DNA from: Bacillota bacterium
GTDB lineage: Bacteria; Bacillota; UBA4882; UBA8346
NCBI GenBank assembly: GCA_003501335.1
Contig: DNPQ01000391.1
Span: 1-6,267 of the forward strand
Length of the DNA: 6,267 nucleotides
Reading direction: 5' to 3'
Shown here piece by piece: positions 1-5,886 of the stretch (its first letter is position 1; the number at the start of each line of letters is the position of its first letter). The translations under genes were made by a program, and so were the position numbers. Under the pieces are notes generated by a model. That model did no database searches. It saw only the letters and a program-made list of their open reading frames with translations, and was not told the DNA's origin.

Positions 1-842
1 ATGGGCTGGCCGCCGGCAAGGGAGTCACAGTTGCGATGGATAAGCGAACTGCAATTCGGGCTATTGATGAAATCATGACCCAAAGGGTTTTTGGTGAAGC
101 CGGCAGTTCAATTGTGATCGAAGAGTTTTTAGAAGGGGAAGAGGTTTCACTATTAGCATTTTGTGACGGTAAAACGGCTGTGCCTATGTTGCCGGTCCAG
201 GACCATAAGCGGATTGGGGATGGTGATAGCGGTCCTAATACCGGCGGGATGGGTACGTATACGCCAACTACTGTCTTCACTTCTGAAATAGCCGGGCGGG
301 TTCAACAAGAGATTTTAAATCCGACCATTCGGGCAATGGCTGCGGAGGGAGAACCGTTTGTTGGAACCTTGTTTTTAGGTCTGATGGTCACTCAAGAGGG
401 ACCGAAGTTAATTGAATATAATGTAAGATTTGGAGATCCTGAAACCCAAGCTGTTTTACCCCTGCTGGATTCGGATTTGGCGACAATTTTTTTAAATGCT
501 GTCGACGGTAAACTGGATCCTTCCTTAGTACGCTGGAAGCCAAAAACCACATCGGTTTGTGTAGTGGCAGCCTCTGCCGGTTATCCCGGTAAGTATCAGG
601 AGGGGAAACGAATTACAGGTATCGAAACGGTTGGAAAATCCCAGGTATTTCAGGCCGGGACCCGACTCTCTACTGATGGTGAGCTTTTAACCGCCGGAGG
701 CCGGGTTTTAAATTTAGTGCATCAGGGCACAAATATTCAAGAAGCGATTCAGGGTGCCTATGAAGAAATAGTTAAAATTCATTTTGATGGAATTTATTAC
801 CGAAAGGATATTGGCAGACGTGAATTGGAACGCTGTCGATAA
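1..842 (+). CDS. purD: Phosphoribosylamine--glycine ligase (GAR synthetase), 5'-truncated by window edge
   Basis: PurD joins glycine to 5-phosphoribosylamine using ATP, giving glycinamide ribonucleotide in cytosolic purine synthesis. The reading frame is open from base 3, ahead of the first ATG at 36, and begins with GLAAGKGV, an internal ATP-grasp motif of the family. The gene therefore starts left of the window and 36 is not its start. About 279 residues are visible; the usual length is about 420-430, so roughly the first 140-150 are missing. Visible motifs in order are EEFLEGEEVS, the loop PVQDHKRIGDGD followed by GPNTGGMGTY, and the metal/ATP-binding EYNVRFGDPETQ. A C-terminal domain follows, ending in the family-typical GIYYRKDIGRRELE. 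The stop is TAA at 840-842, followed by a terminator. In many Bacillota purD is the last gene of the purine operon, which fits, but the upstream genes are not visible. No frameshift or missing motif is seen. Confidence 0.97.
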   Translation, partial: GLAAGKGVTVAMDKRTAIRAIDEIMTQRVFGEAGSSIVIEEFLEGEEVSLLAFCDGKTAVPMLPVQDHKRIGDGDSGPNTGGMGTYTPTTVFTSEIAGRVQQEILNPTIRAMAAEGEPFVGTLFLGLMVTQEGPKLIEYNVRFGDPETQAVLPLLDSDLATIFLNAVDGKLDPSLVRWKPKTTSVCVVAASAGYPGKYQEGKRITGIETVGKSQVFQAGTRLSTDGELLTAGGRVLNLVHQGTNIQEAIQGAYEEIVKIHFDGIYYRKDIGRRELERCR

Positions 843-893
843 AAGAATTTTAGATCCAAAAAGTAGAAATCTACATTTGTTTTAAATCTAATT

Positions 894-950
894 AATAAAA
901 CCTTCAGGCCATGTTTAGAGCATGCGCACTAAAGGTTTTATTTTATTTTT
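894..950. terminator. Rho-independent terminator between convergent purD and lytic transglycosylase gene
   Basis: An 11-bp perfect stem, AATAAAACCTT at 894-904 pairing with AAGGTTTTATT at 932-942, encloses a 27-base loop. A short inner CATG/CATG pairing (910-913 with 921-924) can shorten that loop. On the plus strand the stem runs into a T-rich tract to base 950, so it should end purD transcripts. On the minus strand the sequence after the stem is only moderately T-rich, so it may also stop the transglycosylase transcript, less strongly. The stem is AT-rich and the loop is long, so efficiency is uncertain. Confidence 0.65.
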
Positions 951-961
951 ATGACCTATTT

Positions 962-1528
962 TTATAACAGCCGCATTCGTTCGGTGGTCCAGGGTAAAAA
1001 ATGATCAAAGGCCAAACTTAGCAATTTGGCCTTTTTTACATAGGCCTTTGTTTCTACATACGGGGGAACCCCTTGATACCGTGATACGGATCCCGGACCT
1101 GCGTTATACGCTGCTACCGCCAGCTCCAAATTGCCAAAGTGGTTAATTTGTTCTTGGAGGTATTTAGATCCCACCTGGATATTTTTATGGACGTTTTTCC
1201 AATCATCCAGTTTATCGGGTGTTAATTGCATTAAACCCCGGCAACCAGCCGGGCTGACTGCATTAATTTTGTATTCGCTTTCAACGCCAATCATAATTGC
1301 GATTAATACCGGATCAAAGGTATCCATAATGGCGTCATGAATTTCTCGGTTGTTGCAATTAAAAAGCCTCATTACGGTTGTTACTTTATCGGCTACGATT
1401 TGCCTTTCCCTATTTTGCTGATTCATCTTGTTCATTTTTTGAATCAAATATGTAGTACCGCCAATAATGGTCATTAATAAAAAAAAGATTAATAGTAATT
1501 TCAAACGGAATCCTTTTTTTAAAATCAA
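962..1528 (-). CDS. Membrane-anchored lytic transglycosylase, SLT domain (GH23-type)
   Basis: The product is a 188-residue protein predicted to cleave peptidoglycan glycan strands outside the membrane, forming 1,6-anhydro-muramic ends. Residues 1-8 are basic (MILKKGFR). Residues about 9-28 are a hydrophobic segment that should act as a signal anchor, with no obvious lipobox cysteine. A polar linker leads to the SLT domain at about 65-180. Its motifs are the catalytic glutamate E83 in GVESEY, GLMQL at 98-102, the helix around NIQVGSKYL, AYNAGPG at 140-146, and PPYVETKAYV near 155-164. These are the standard marks of family 1 lytic transglycosylases. The start is TTG at 1528: an in-frame TAG lies 15 bases upstream, the next in-frame ATG (residue 19) falls inside the membrane segment, and a Shine-Dalgarno GAAGGA is well placed for the TTG. 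The gene is transcribed alone, convergent with purD and divergent from recJ. Its exact role, such as growth, sporulation or wall turnover, cannot be read from the sequence. Confidence 0.92.
   Translation of the reverse strand: MILKKGFRLKLLLIFFLLMTIIGGTTYLIQKMNKMNQQNRERQIVADKVTTVMRLFNCNNREIHDAIMDTFDPVLIAIMIGVESEYKINAVSPAGCRGLMQLTPDKLDDWKNVHKNIQVGSKYLQEQINHFGNLELAVAAYNAGPGSVSRYQGVPPYVETKAYVKKAKLLSLAFDHFLPWTTERMRLL
1007..1037 (+). terminator. Terminator-like hairpin inside the 3' end of the transglycosylase gene
   Basis: A perfect 10-bp stem, AAAGGCCAAA at 1007-1016 with TTTGGCCTTT at 1025-1034, has an 8-base loop. On the plus strand it is followed directly by T residues to 1037. By form it is a better intrinsic terminator than the intergenic one, and it faces transcription arriving from purD. 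It lies in coding sequence, roughly codons 165-174 of the minus-strand gene. It could be a backup stop that limits antisense read-through, or a chance result of codon choice. A second GGCCTTT at 1043-1049 offers an alternative pairing partner. Confidence 0.45.
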
Positions 1529-1534
1529 ATACTT

Positions 1535-1540
1535 TCCTTC
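1535..1540 (-). promoter_or_regulatory. Ribosome binding site that sets the TTG start of the transglycosylase
   Basis: On the minus strand GAAGGA occupies 1540-1535, six bases before the TTG codon at 1528-1526. There is no in-frame ATG upstream, because a TAG intervenes. An ATG further upstream on this strand is in another frame. This site is the main reason for accepting TTG as the start. Confidence 0.75.
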
Positions 1541-1619
1541 TTTCTATCATTAAATCAGTTGCTAGTGTCATATCAATATTTTTTGAACATACTCGATTCT
1601 AAGATAAGACACGTTATTC

Positions 1620-1649
1620 AGTATAAACAAGAACATAATATTTTGTCAA
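1620..1649 (-). promoter_or_regulatory. Sigma-A-type promoter of the transglycosylase gene
   Basis: On the minus strand there is a perfect -35 TTGACA (1649-1644), an 18-base spacer, and a -10 TATACT (1625-1620), which matches TATAAT at five of six positions. Transcription would start near base 1613, giving a leader of about 85 bases. This is the strongest promoter match in the window. An inverted repeat, TCAAC-N7-GTTGA, overlaps the -35 element. Confidence 0.7.
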
Positions 1650-1662
1650 CTCGTTTGGTTGA
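1646..1662. repeat. Small inverted repeat over the transglycosylase -35 element (possible operator)
   Basis: TCAAC (1646-1650) and GTTGA (1658-1662) form a perfect dyad with a 7-base centre. The left arm overlaps the TTGACA of the minus-strand promoter. An outer pair, GAACA at 1631-1635 and TGTTC at 1664-1668, is also present but is not symmetric about the same centre. The position would suit a repressor or activator site, but a five-base arm in AT-rich DNA can arise by chance. No known regulator consensus was recognised. Confidence 0.3.
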
Positions 1663-1810
1663 TTGTTCATATTTCGAAATAATGTTTTTTCAGTGTAACT
1701 GTGATTTTAATTTTTGAATGAAATGATTTTCAAATCGTTGTTACATTATTTTTACCATTTTAGAGAAGAATAATACATATTGAAACCATGAATTATGAAT
1801 AGGGAGAGGA

Positions 1811-1839
1811 TTGAAACGGAAAATAGCAGGAAAGATAAA
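1811..1839 (+). promoter_or_regulatory. Candidate promoter for recJ (and probably rel, dtd)
   Basis: TTGAAA (1811-1816) matches the -35 consensus at five of six positions. It is separated by exactly 17 bases from GATAAA (1834-1839), which matches the -10 at four of six. Transcription would start near 1846, giving a leader of about 83 bases before the recJ ATG. It is the best-spaced plus-strand match in the spacer, but weaker alternatives exist in such AT-rich DNA. Confidence 0.5.
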
Positions 1840-1841
1840 AA

Positions 1842-1895
1842 AAGTACCGAATAATAACAGTTAACTATTTCAAAAATTAATTGCAAGCGGTACTT
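1842..1895 (+). repeat. Inverted repeat in the recJ leader
   Basis: AAGTACCG (1842-1849) and CGGTACTT (1888-1895) are perfect 8-base complements enclosing 38 bases. The loop contains the palindrome AGTTAACT (1859-1866). The right arm overlaps another palindrome, TTGATATCAA (1894-1903). There is no T tract after the stem, so it is not an intrinsic terminator. It could be a leader RNA structure or a protein-binding dyad. If transcription starts near 1846, part of the left arm would be missing from the RNA, which favours a DNA-level role or an upstream start. Confidence 0.4.
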
Positions 1896-1918
1896 GATAT
1901 CAATTGTATTTTATCATT

Positions 1919-1923
1919 AGGAG
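1919..1923 (+). promoter_or_regulatory. Ribosome binding site that sets the recJ start
   Basis: AGGAG lies five bases before ATG 1929. The frame stays open upstream to a TTG at 1881, but that codon has no Shine-Dalgarno sequence, lies in the leader inverted repeat, and would add 16 residues not typical of RecJ. The ATG at 1929 is therefore the start. Confidence 0.88.
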
Positions 1924-1928
1924 TTATA

Positions 1929-3641
1929 ATGAGTAAAAAATGGAAACTGATAGAAAACATCAGCAACAATGCAAGCCAATTCGCTCAGGAATTGGCGATT
2001 TCTCCGCTATTAGCCCATTTAATATGCAATCGGGGTATTACAGACGTAACTGCAGCGAAGGATTTCTTATTACCTACACTCGAGCAATTACATGACCCGT
2101 TTTTTTTTAAAGATATGAAACGGGCAGTAGAACGTTTGAAACAGGCCATCGATAAACAGGAAACAGTCCTGATTTACGGAGATTATGATGTTGATGGAAT
2201 AACCTCTATATCGTTGATGATTAGGGTGTTATCTAAGCATTTACCGGGAAAACTAATTTATTACACACCTAAAAGATTGGAAGAAGGGTATGGACTGCAC
2301 TTAAGTTCATTAGATAAAGCACTCTCCAAAGGTGTTACATTGATTATTACTGTGGATTGCGGTATTAGCGCAATAGAAGAGGCTTTATTCCTAAAATCGA
2401 AGGGAATCGATTTAATCATTACCGATCATCATGAGCCCAAAGATAGTTTACCAGAGGCCTTTGCTTTGATTGATCCGAAGATTGCAGATTCGGGGTATCC
2501 CTTTCCTCAATTAGCCGGAGTCGGAGTTACTTTTAAATTATTACAAGGTCTGGCTGCCGAGCTTCCGGAGATTACCGAAAGATTACTGGCAAATTTGGAC
2601 TTGGTTGCATTTGGAACGGTAGCGGACATCGTTCCTTTACTTGAAGAAAATAGAGTTTTGGTTAAGTATGGGTTGGAAAAAATTCAAAAAACAAATAATG
2701 TTGGTCTTCAAGCTTTGATCCAGGGGGCTGCTCTTCAGGAACGGGAAATCACCAGCGGGCATATTGGATATTTGTTGGCTCCCCGGGTTAATGCAGCCGG
2801 AAGAATGGCTAATCCTTGTTTAGGAGTGAAACTTTTTTTGACGAACGACCCTATTCAAGCAATGGATTTAGCAAAAGAACTTGAAAAAGAAAACCAAAAG
2901 CGCCAAGAAATCGAGTCACAAGTGTTACAGGAAGCAAAAAAGCAAATTGAAGCTGATCCTGTTTTTGAGAATGAACATGCATTTGTATTGGCCGGTGAGC
3001 ATTGGCATTTGGGTGTAATCGGTATTGTAGCCTCCAAACTGGTGGAAATTTATAATAAACCGGTTATTTTAATTGGACTTGACGGGGAGGAAGGACGAGG
3101 CTCCGGACGAAGTATTCAGGGATTTAATCTTTTTAATGCACTTGAACATTGCGAGCAACATATGATTAAATTCGGCGGGCATGAATTTGCCGCCGGCCTC
3201 AGTATTAAACGCGAAAATATTCCGGCTTTTCGGGAAGCTTTTTTAAAAGAAGCCAAAACCAATTTGCCTTCTGAGGCGCTGATTCCGTCAATTCAAATTG
3301 AGGGATTGATAGAATTAAACGGGATTACATTGGATTTAGTTCGTGAACTTGGCAAACTAGCCCCCTGCGGTTCAAGCAACCCTACTCCTGTTTTAGGCTG
3401 TAAATCATTGGATCTGGTTGGTTATAAAAGTGTTGGTGAAAATGGCAAACACTTAAAATTAAAGGTTTCCGATCATCACGTGGTTTGCGAAGGGATTGGT
3501 TTTAATATGGGATTTATCCAGCCTGAACTCGCTACCACCTCTGAGGTTGATGTGGCTTTTTCTTTGGAAGAAAACAATTGGAATGGCAATATTCAGGTTC
3601 AATTAAATTTAAAAGATGTTGTGGTACGGGGGTCAAACTAA
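1929..3641 (+). CDS. recJ: Single-stranded-DNA-specific 5'-3' exonuclease RecJ
   Basis: RecJ degrades single-stranded DNA from the 5' end with divalent metal ions. It serves recombination, mismatch repair and replication-fork processing in the cytosol. The protein is 570 residues from ATG 1929, close to the 577 of E. coli RecJ. Catalytic DHH-domain motifs are YGDYDVDG at 83-90, TVDCG at 141-145, TDHH at 165-168, and the FGTVADIVPL segment with D233. A helical linker rich in E, K and Q (about 311-345) leads to the DHHA1 half. RVNAAGRM at 286-293 precedes the linker, and GSGRS at 391-395 and GGHEFAAG at 416-423 follow it. The C-terminal part from about 455 fits the OB-fold DNA-binding domain. 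All metal-binding motifs are intact. The gene opens a plus-strand cluster, and its TAA at 3639-3641 directly abuts the rel ATG. A run of nine T (2100-2108) encodes three Phe codons. Confidence 0.97.
   Translation: MSKKWKLIENISNNASQFAQELAISPLLAHLICNRGITDVTAAKDFLLPTLEQLHDPFFFKDMKRAVERLKQAIDKQETVLIYGDYDVDGITSISLMIRVLSKHLPGKLIYYTPKRLEEGYGLHLSSLDKALSKGVTLIITVDCGISAIEEALFLKSKGIDLIITDHHEPKDSLPEAFALIDPKIADSGYPFPQLAGVGVTFKLLQGLAAELPEITERLLANLDLVAFGTVADIVPLLEENRVLVKYGLEKIQKTNNVGLQALIQGAALQEREITSGHIGYLLAPRVNAAGRMANPCLGVKLFLTNDPIQAMDLAKELEKENQKRQEIESQVLQEAKKQIEADPVFENEHAFVLAGEHWHLGVIGIVASKLVEIYNKPVILIGLDGEEGRGSGRSIQGFNLFNALEHCEQHMIKFGGHEFAAGLSIKRENIPAFREAFLKEAKTNLPSEALIPSIQIEGLIELNGITLDLVRELGKLAPCGSSNPTPVLGCKSLDLVGYKSVGENGKHLKLKVSDHHVVCEGIGFNMGFIQPELATTSEVDVAFSLEENNWNGNIQVQLNLKDVVVRGSN
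3628..3632 (+). promoter_or_regulatory. Weak ribosome binding site for rel, inside the end of recJ
   Basis: The only purine-rich candidate before the rel ATG is GGGGG, nine bases upstream and within recJ coding sequence. It is a poor Shine-Dalgarno match with slightly long spacing. Because the recJ TAA is followed at once by the rel ATG, translation of rel probably depends partly on ribosomes finishing recJ. That coupling is inferred, not shown. Confidence 0.45.
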
Positions 3642-5795
3642 ATGTTTGAACCGGTAACGATCGACGAGTTATTAAAAAAAATTGCGGATAGCAAACCGGC
3701 TTTTGATCTAGGAAAGCTTAAGGCGGCTTATGAATTTGCCAAAACCGCCCATGCGGGACAAAAGCGGGAATCCGGTGAAGACTTTATCCAGCATCCATTG
3801 GAAGTGGCGGCAATTGTATTTGATTTGGGTATGGATACCACTTCGATCGCTGCAGCGTTTCTTCATGATGTCGTGGAAGATACCGCGGTTAATATTGAAG
3901 AAATCGAGAAACAATTCGGTTCCGAAGTGGCTTTGCTGGTGGATGGGGTCACTAAATTGAGCCGTCTTGCTTTTCAAAGCAAACAGGAACAACAGATGGA
4001 AAATCTGCGAAAAATGTTCTTGGCTATGACCCAAGATCTTCGGGTGATTATTATTAAACTGGCTGACCGTCTGCATAATATGCGCACCTTGAAACATTTA
4101 CCGGAGGAACGTCAGAAAAAAATTGCTAAAGAGACTTTGGAAATCTACGCTCCCTTAACGCACAGATTAGGGATGTGGAAAATCAAGTGGGAATTGGAAG
4201 ATTTGGCCCTGCGTTATCTGGATCCCGAGGCTTATTATGATTTGGTGAATAAGGTAGCTAAGAAACGCCAAGAGCGTGAAGGGATTATCAATGAAGTAAA
4301 ACAGACTTTACAACGAGCGTTAGCCGAGATCGAGCTCAAGGCGGAAGTTCAGGGAAGGCCTAAACATTTCTTCAGCATTTATGAGAAGATGCAGGAACAA
4401 GCAAAGGACTTCAGTGAGATTTATGATTTAATGGGCCTAAGAGTTATTGTTCCCACTGTACAGGATTGTTATGAGGTTTTGGGTATCGTCCACACTTTAT
4501 GGAAACCAATGCCGGGACGGTTTAAAGATTATGTGGCCATGCCAAAATCCAATATGTATCAATCATTGCATACAACCGTCATTGGCCCTACCGGGGAACC
4601 ATTGGAGGTTCAGATCAGAACCTGGGAAATGCACCGGACAGCTGAGTACGGAATTGCCGCTCATTGGTTATATAAGGAAAACAGCTCTGATGATAAAGAG
4701 TTGCATGAAAAAATTGCTTGGTTGCGTCATCTTATTGAATGGCAAGGTGAAATGAAGGATTCCGATGAGTTTATGGAGACTCTGCGGATTGGCCTCTACA
4801 TAGATGAGGTGTTTATTTTTACCCCTAAAGGAGATGTTAAGAATTTACCGGCAGGGTCGACTCCGGTGGATTTTGCTTATAGTATTCATAGTACTTTGGG
4901 CCATCAATGTGCTGGCGCTAAAGTGAATGGCCGTCTGGTGCCCCTTGATTATCAACTGAAAAACGGCGATATTATTCAAATCATTAGTTCCAAGCAGAGT
5001 TCGGGCCCGAGTCGGGATTGGTTGCAGTTTGTAAAAACCACCAAGGCTAAAAACCGGATTCGTCAATGGCTTCGAGAACAACGCCGGGAGGAAAACATCC
5101 AAATTGGCCGGGAAATGATTGAACGGGAACTCCGGAAACACGGACTGGATATCCAGGAAAATATGCGCCAGGATAATTTACTGGATATCGCCAAAAAACT
5201 TGGATTTACAGTTCTGGATGATTTATTGGCCGCTGTAGGCGATCTGAAAGTAACGGCCAATCAAGCAATTGGCAAAATGGGGCTTGAGAAAGAACCGGTT
5301 AAAACCTTTAAACCGGAGTCCGAGGAACGGAAGAAGACTCGCCGTTCGGGTCAAGGCATAAAGGTTAAGGGAGTCGACAATTTACTGGTGCGTTTCTCCA
5401 AATGTTGCAGTCCGGTACCGGGAGATCCGATTATCGGTTTTGTAACCCGGGGTAAGGGAGTCTCGATCCACCGACAGGATTGCCCCAATTTAGAAAGCGA
5501 AGAAAAAGAGCGTATTATTGAGGTGGCTTGGGATCAGGATATTCAAGGAACTTATCCGGTGGATATCGAGATCGAAGGTGGCGACAGGGTCAATTTCTTG
5601 ACGGATATCATGAACGCCATTTCCGAAATGAATTTATATTTAAGTGCGGCCAAAGCTCGCTCGAAGAAAGGAATGGCCTATATTAATTTAACATTGGAAA
5701 TCACCCATTCTGATCAAATCCAGCTTATTTTTAAACGGGTTAAGAAAGTTGAAGGAGTCCAAAGAATTTATCGCCTAAGCAGGTTGGTCCGATAG
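3642..5795 (+). CDS. rel: Bifunctional (p)ppGpp synthetase/hydrolase Rel (RelA/SpoT family)
   Basis: Rel makes (p)ppGpp from ATP and GTP or GDP on starved ribosomes and hydrolyses it again, so it sets the stringent response. The protein is 717 residues, a normal long-form length. The N-terminal HD hydrolase domain has H51, H75-D76 (FLHDVVED) and D142 (ADRLHNM), spaced as in active enzymes. The synthetase domain (about 235-345) has GRPKHFFSIYEKM, D262 in YDLMGLRV, RFKDY at 293-297, NMYQSLHTT, and E322 in LEVQIRT. RFKD rather than the ExDD motif of monofunctional RelA, together with the intact HD site, marks it as bifunctional. The TGS domain spans about 388-450. The conserved-Cys zinc-finger region holds C588-C589, H610 and C614. 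The C-terminal ACT/RRM domain spans about 638-712. The gene starts directly after the recJ stop codon. It is often annotated relA in Bacillota. Confidence 0.97.
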   Translation: MFEPVTIDELLKKIADSKPAFDLGKLKAAYEFAKTAHAGQKRESGEDFIQHPLEVAAIVFDLGMDTTSIAAAFLHDVVEDTAVNIEEIEKQFGSEVALLVDGVTKLSRLAFQSKQEQQMENLRKMFLAMTQDLRVIIIKLADRLHNMRTLKHLPEERQKKIAKETLEIYAPLTHRLGMWKIKWELEDLALRYLDPEAYYDLVNKVAKKRQEREGIINEVKQTLQRALAEIELKAEVQGRPKHFFSIYEKMQEQAKDFSEIYDLMGLRVIVPTVQDCYEVLGIVHTLWKPMPGRFKDYVAMPKSNMYQSLHTTVIGPTGEPLEVQIRTWEMHRTAEYGIAAHWLYKENSSDDKELHEKIAWLRHLIEWQGEMKDSDEFMETLRIGLYIDEVFIFTPKGDVKNLPAGSTPVDFAYSIHSTLGHQCAGAKVNGRLVPLDYQLKNGDIIQIISSKQSSGPSRDWLQFVKTTKAKNRIRQWLREQRREENIQIGREMIERELRKHGLDIQENMRQDNLLDIAKKLGFTVLDDLLAAVGDLKVTANQAIGKMGLEKEPVKTFKPESEERKKTRRSGQGIKVKGVDNLLVRFSKCCSPVPGDPIIGFVTRGKGVSIHRQDCPNLESEEKERIIEVAWDQDIQGTYPVDIEIEGGDRVNFLTDIMNAISEMNLYLSAAKARSKKGMAYINLTLEITHSDQIQLIFKRVKKVEGVQRIYRLSRLVR

Positions 5796-5833
5796 GATAA
5801 CATATAAGATTGATAGACTTTATTTTATTAATT

Positions 5834-5858
5834 CGTATCTTTTGAATATAAAAGATCG
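5834..5858 (+). repeat. Hairpin in the rel-dtd spacer
   Basis: ATCTTTT (5837-5843) pairs with AAAAGAT (5850-5856) around a 6-base loop. A CG/CG pair (5834-5835 with 5857-5858) extends the stem past a one-base bulge. No T tract follows, so termination after rel is not supported and read-through into dtd is likely. The right half includes TATAAA (5847-5852), a possible -10 element with only a poor -35 (TTTATT, 5824-5829). The spacer may thus hold a weak internal promoter or an RNA-processing or stabilising stem. Confidence 0.35.
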
Positions 5859-5875
5859 TCATGAAAGAAAATGGC

Positions 5876-5881
5876 AGGTGA
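5876..5881 (+). promoter_or_regulatory. Ribosome binding site of dtd
   Basis: AGGTGA lies five bases before ATG 5887 and supports that codon as the dtd start. The ATGs at 5861 and 5871 are in other frames or run into an early stop. Confidence 0.75.
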
Positions 5882-5886
5882 TTTCA

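Larger units (their letters stand above)
1529..1928. other. AT-rich divergent intergenic region between the transglycosylase gene and recJ
   Basis: No convincing protein or RNA gene is seen in these 400 bases, which are clearly richer in A+T than the flanking genes. The left part carries the minus-strand promoter and about 85 bases of leader for the transglycosylase. The right part carries a candidate recJ promoter, a leader inverted repeat and the recJ ribosome binding site. The middle, about 1663-1800, holds only AT-rich sequence with weak promoter-like words, for example TTGGTT at 1655-1660 and AATAAT at 1678-1683 spaced by 17 bases. No riboswitch or T-box pattern was recognised. Confidence 0.7.

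Noticed and set aside
36..842. A complete purD-like gene starting at ATG 36
   Set aside because: The conserved frame continues upstream to base 3 with GLAAGKGV, an internal motif, so ATG 36 is an internal methionine and the gene is only cut by the window edge.
863..874. GTAGA-AA-TCTAC hairpin, reminiscent of the stem of Cas12a crRNA repeats
   Set aside because: It is a single copy with the arms in the opposite order to the Cas12a repeat and with no array or cas gene. It is more likely a chance dyad in the purD 3' flank.
1779..1817. ATTGAAAC twice, 31 bases apart, resembling the 3' end of some CRISPR repeats
   Set aside because: Identity is limited to eight bases, there are only two copies, the flanks do not match, and no cas gene is present.
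1811..1864. A 17-codon basic reading frame from TTG 1811 with an AGGGAGAGG sequence just upstream, and a 19-codon one from ATG 1795 to 1854
   Set aside because: Both are very short. The second has no ribosome binding site, and the first overlaps the better-supported recJ promoter. Neither resembles a known leader peptide, and they cannot be told from chance.
1881..1928. N-terminal extension of RecJ from TTG 1881
   Set aside because: It has no ribosome binding site and overlaps the leader inverted repeat, while ATG 1929 has AGGAG at ideal spacing.
3708..4097. Minus-strand open frame of 129 codons inside rel, and other open frames inside rel, recJ and the transglycosylase gene
   Set aside because: They are antisense or off-frame shadows of strongly conserved genes. 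Their products show no recognisable domain and they lack convincing start signals.
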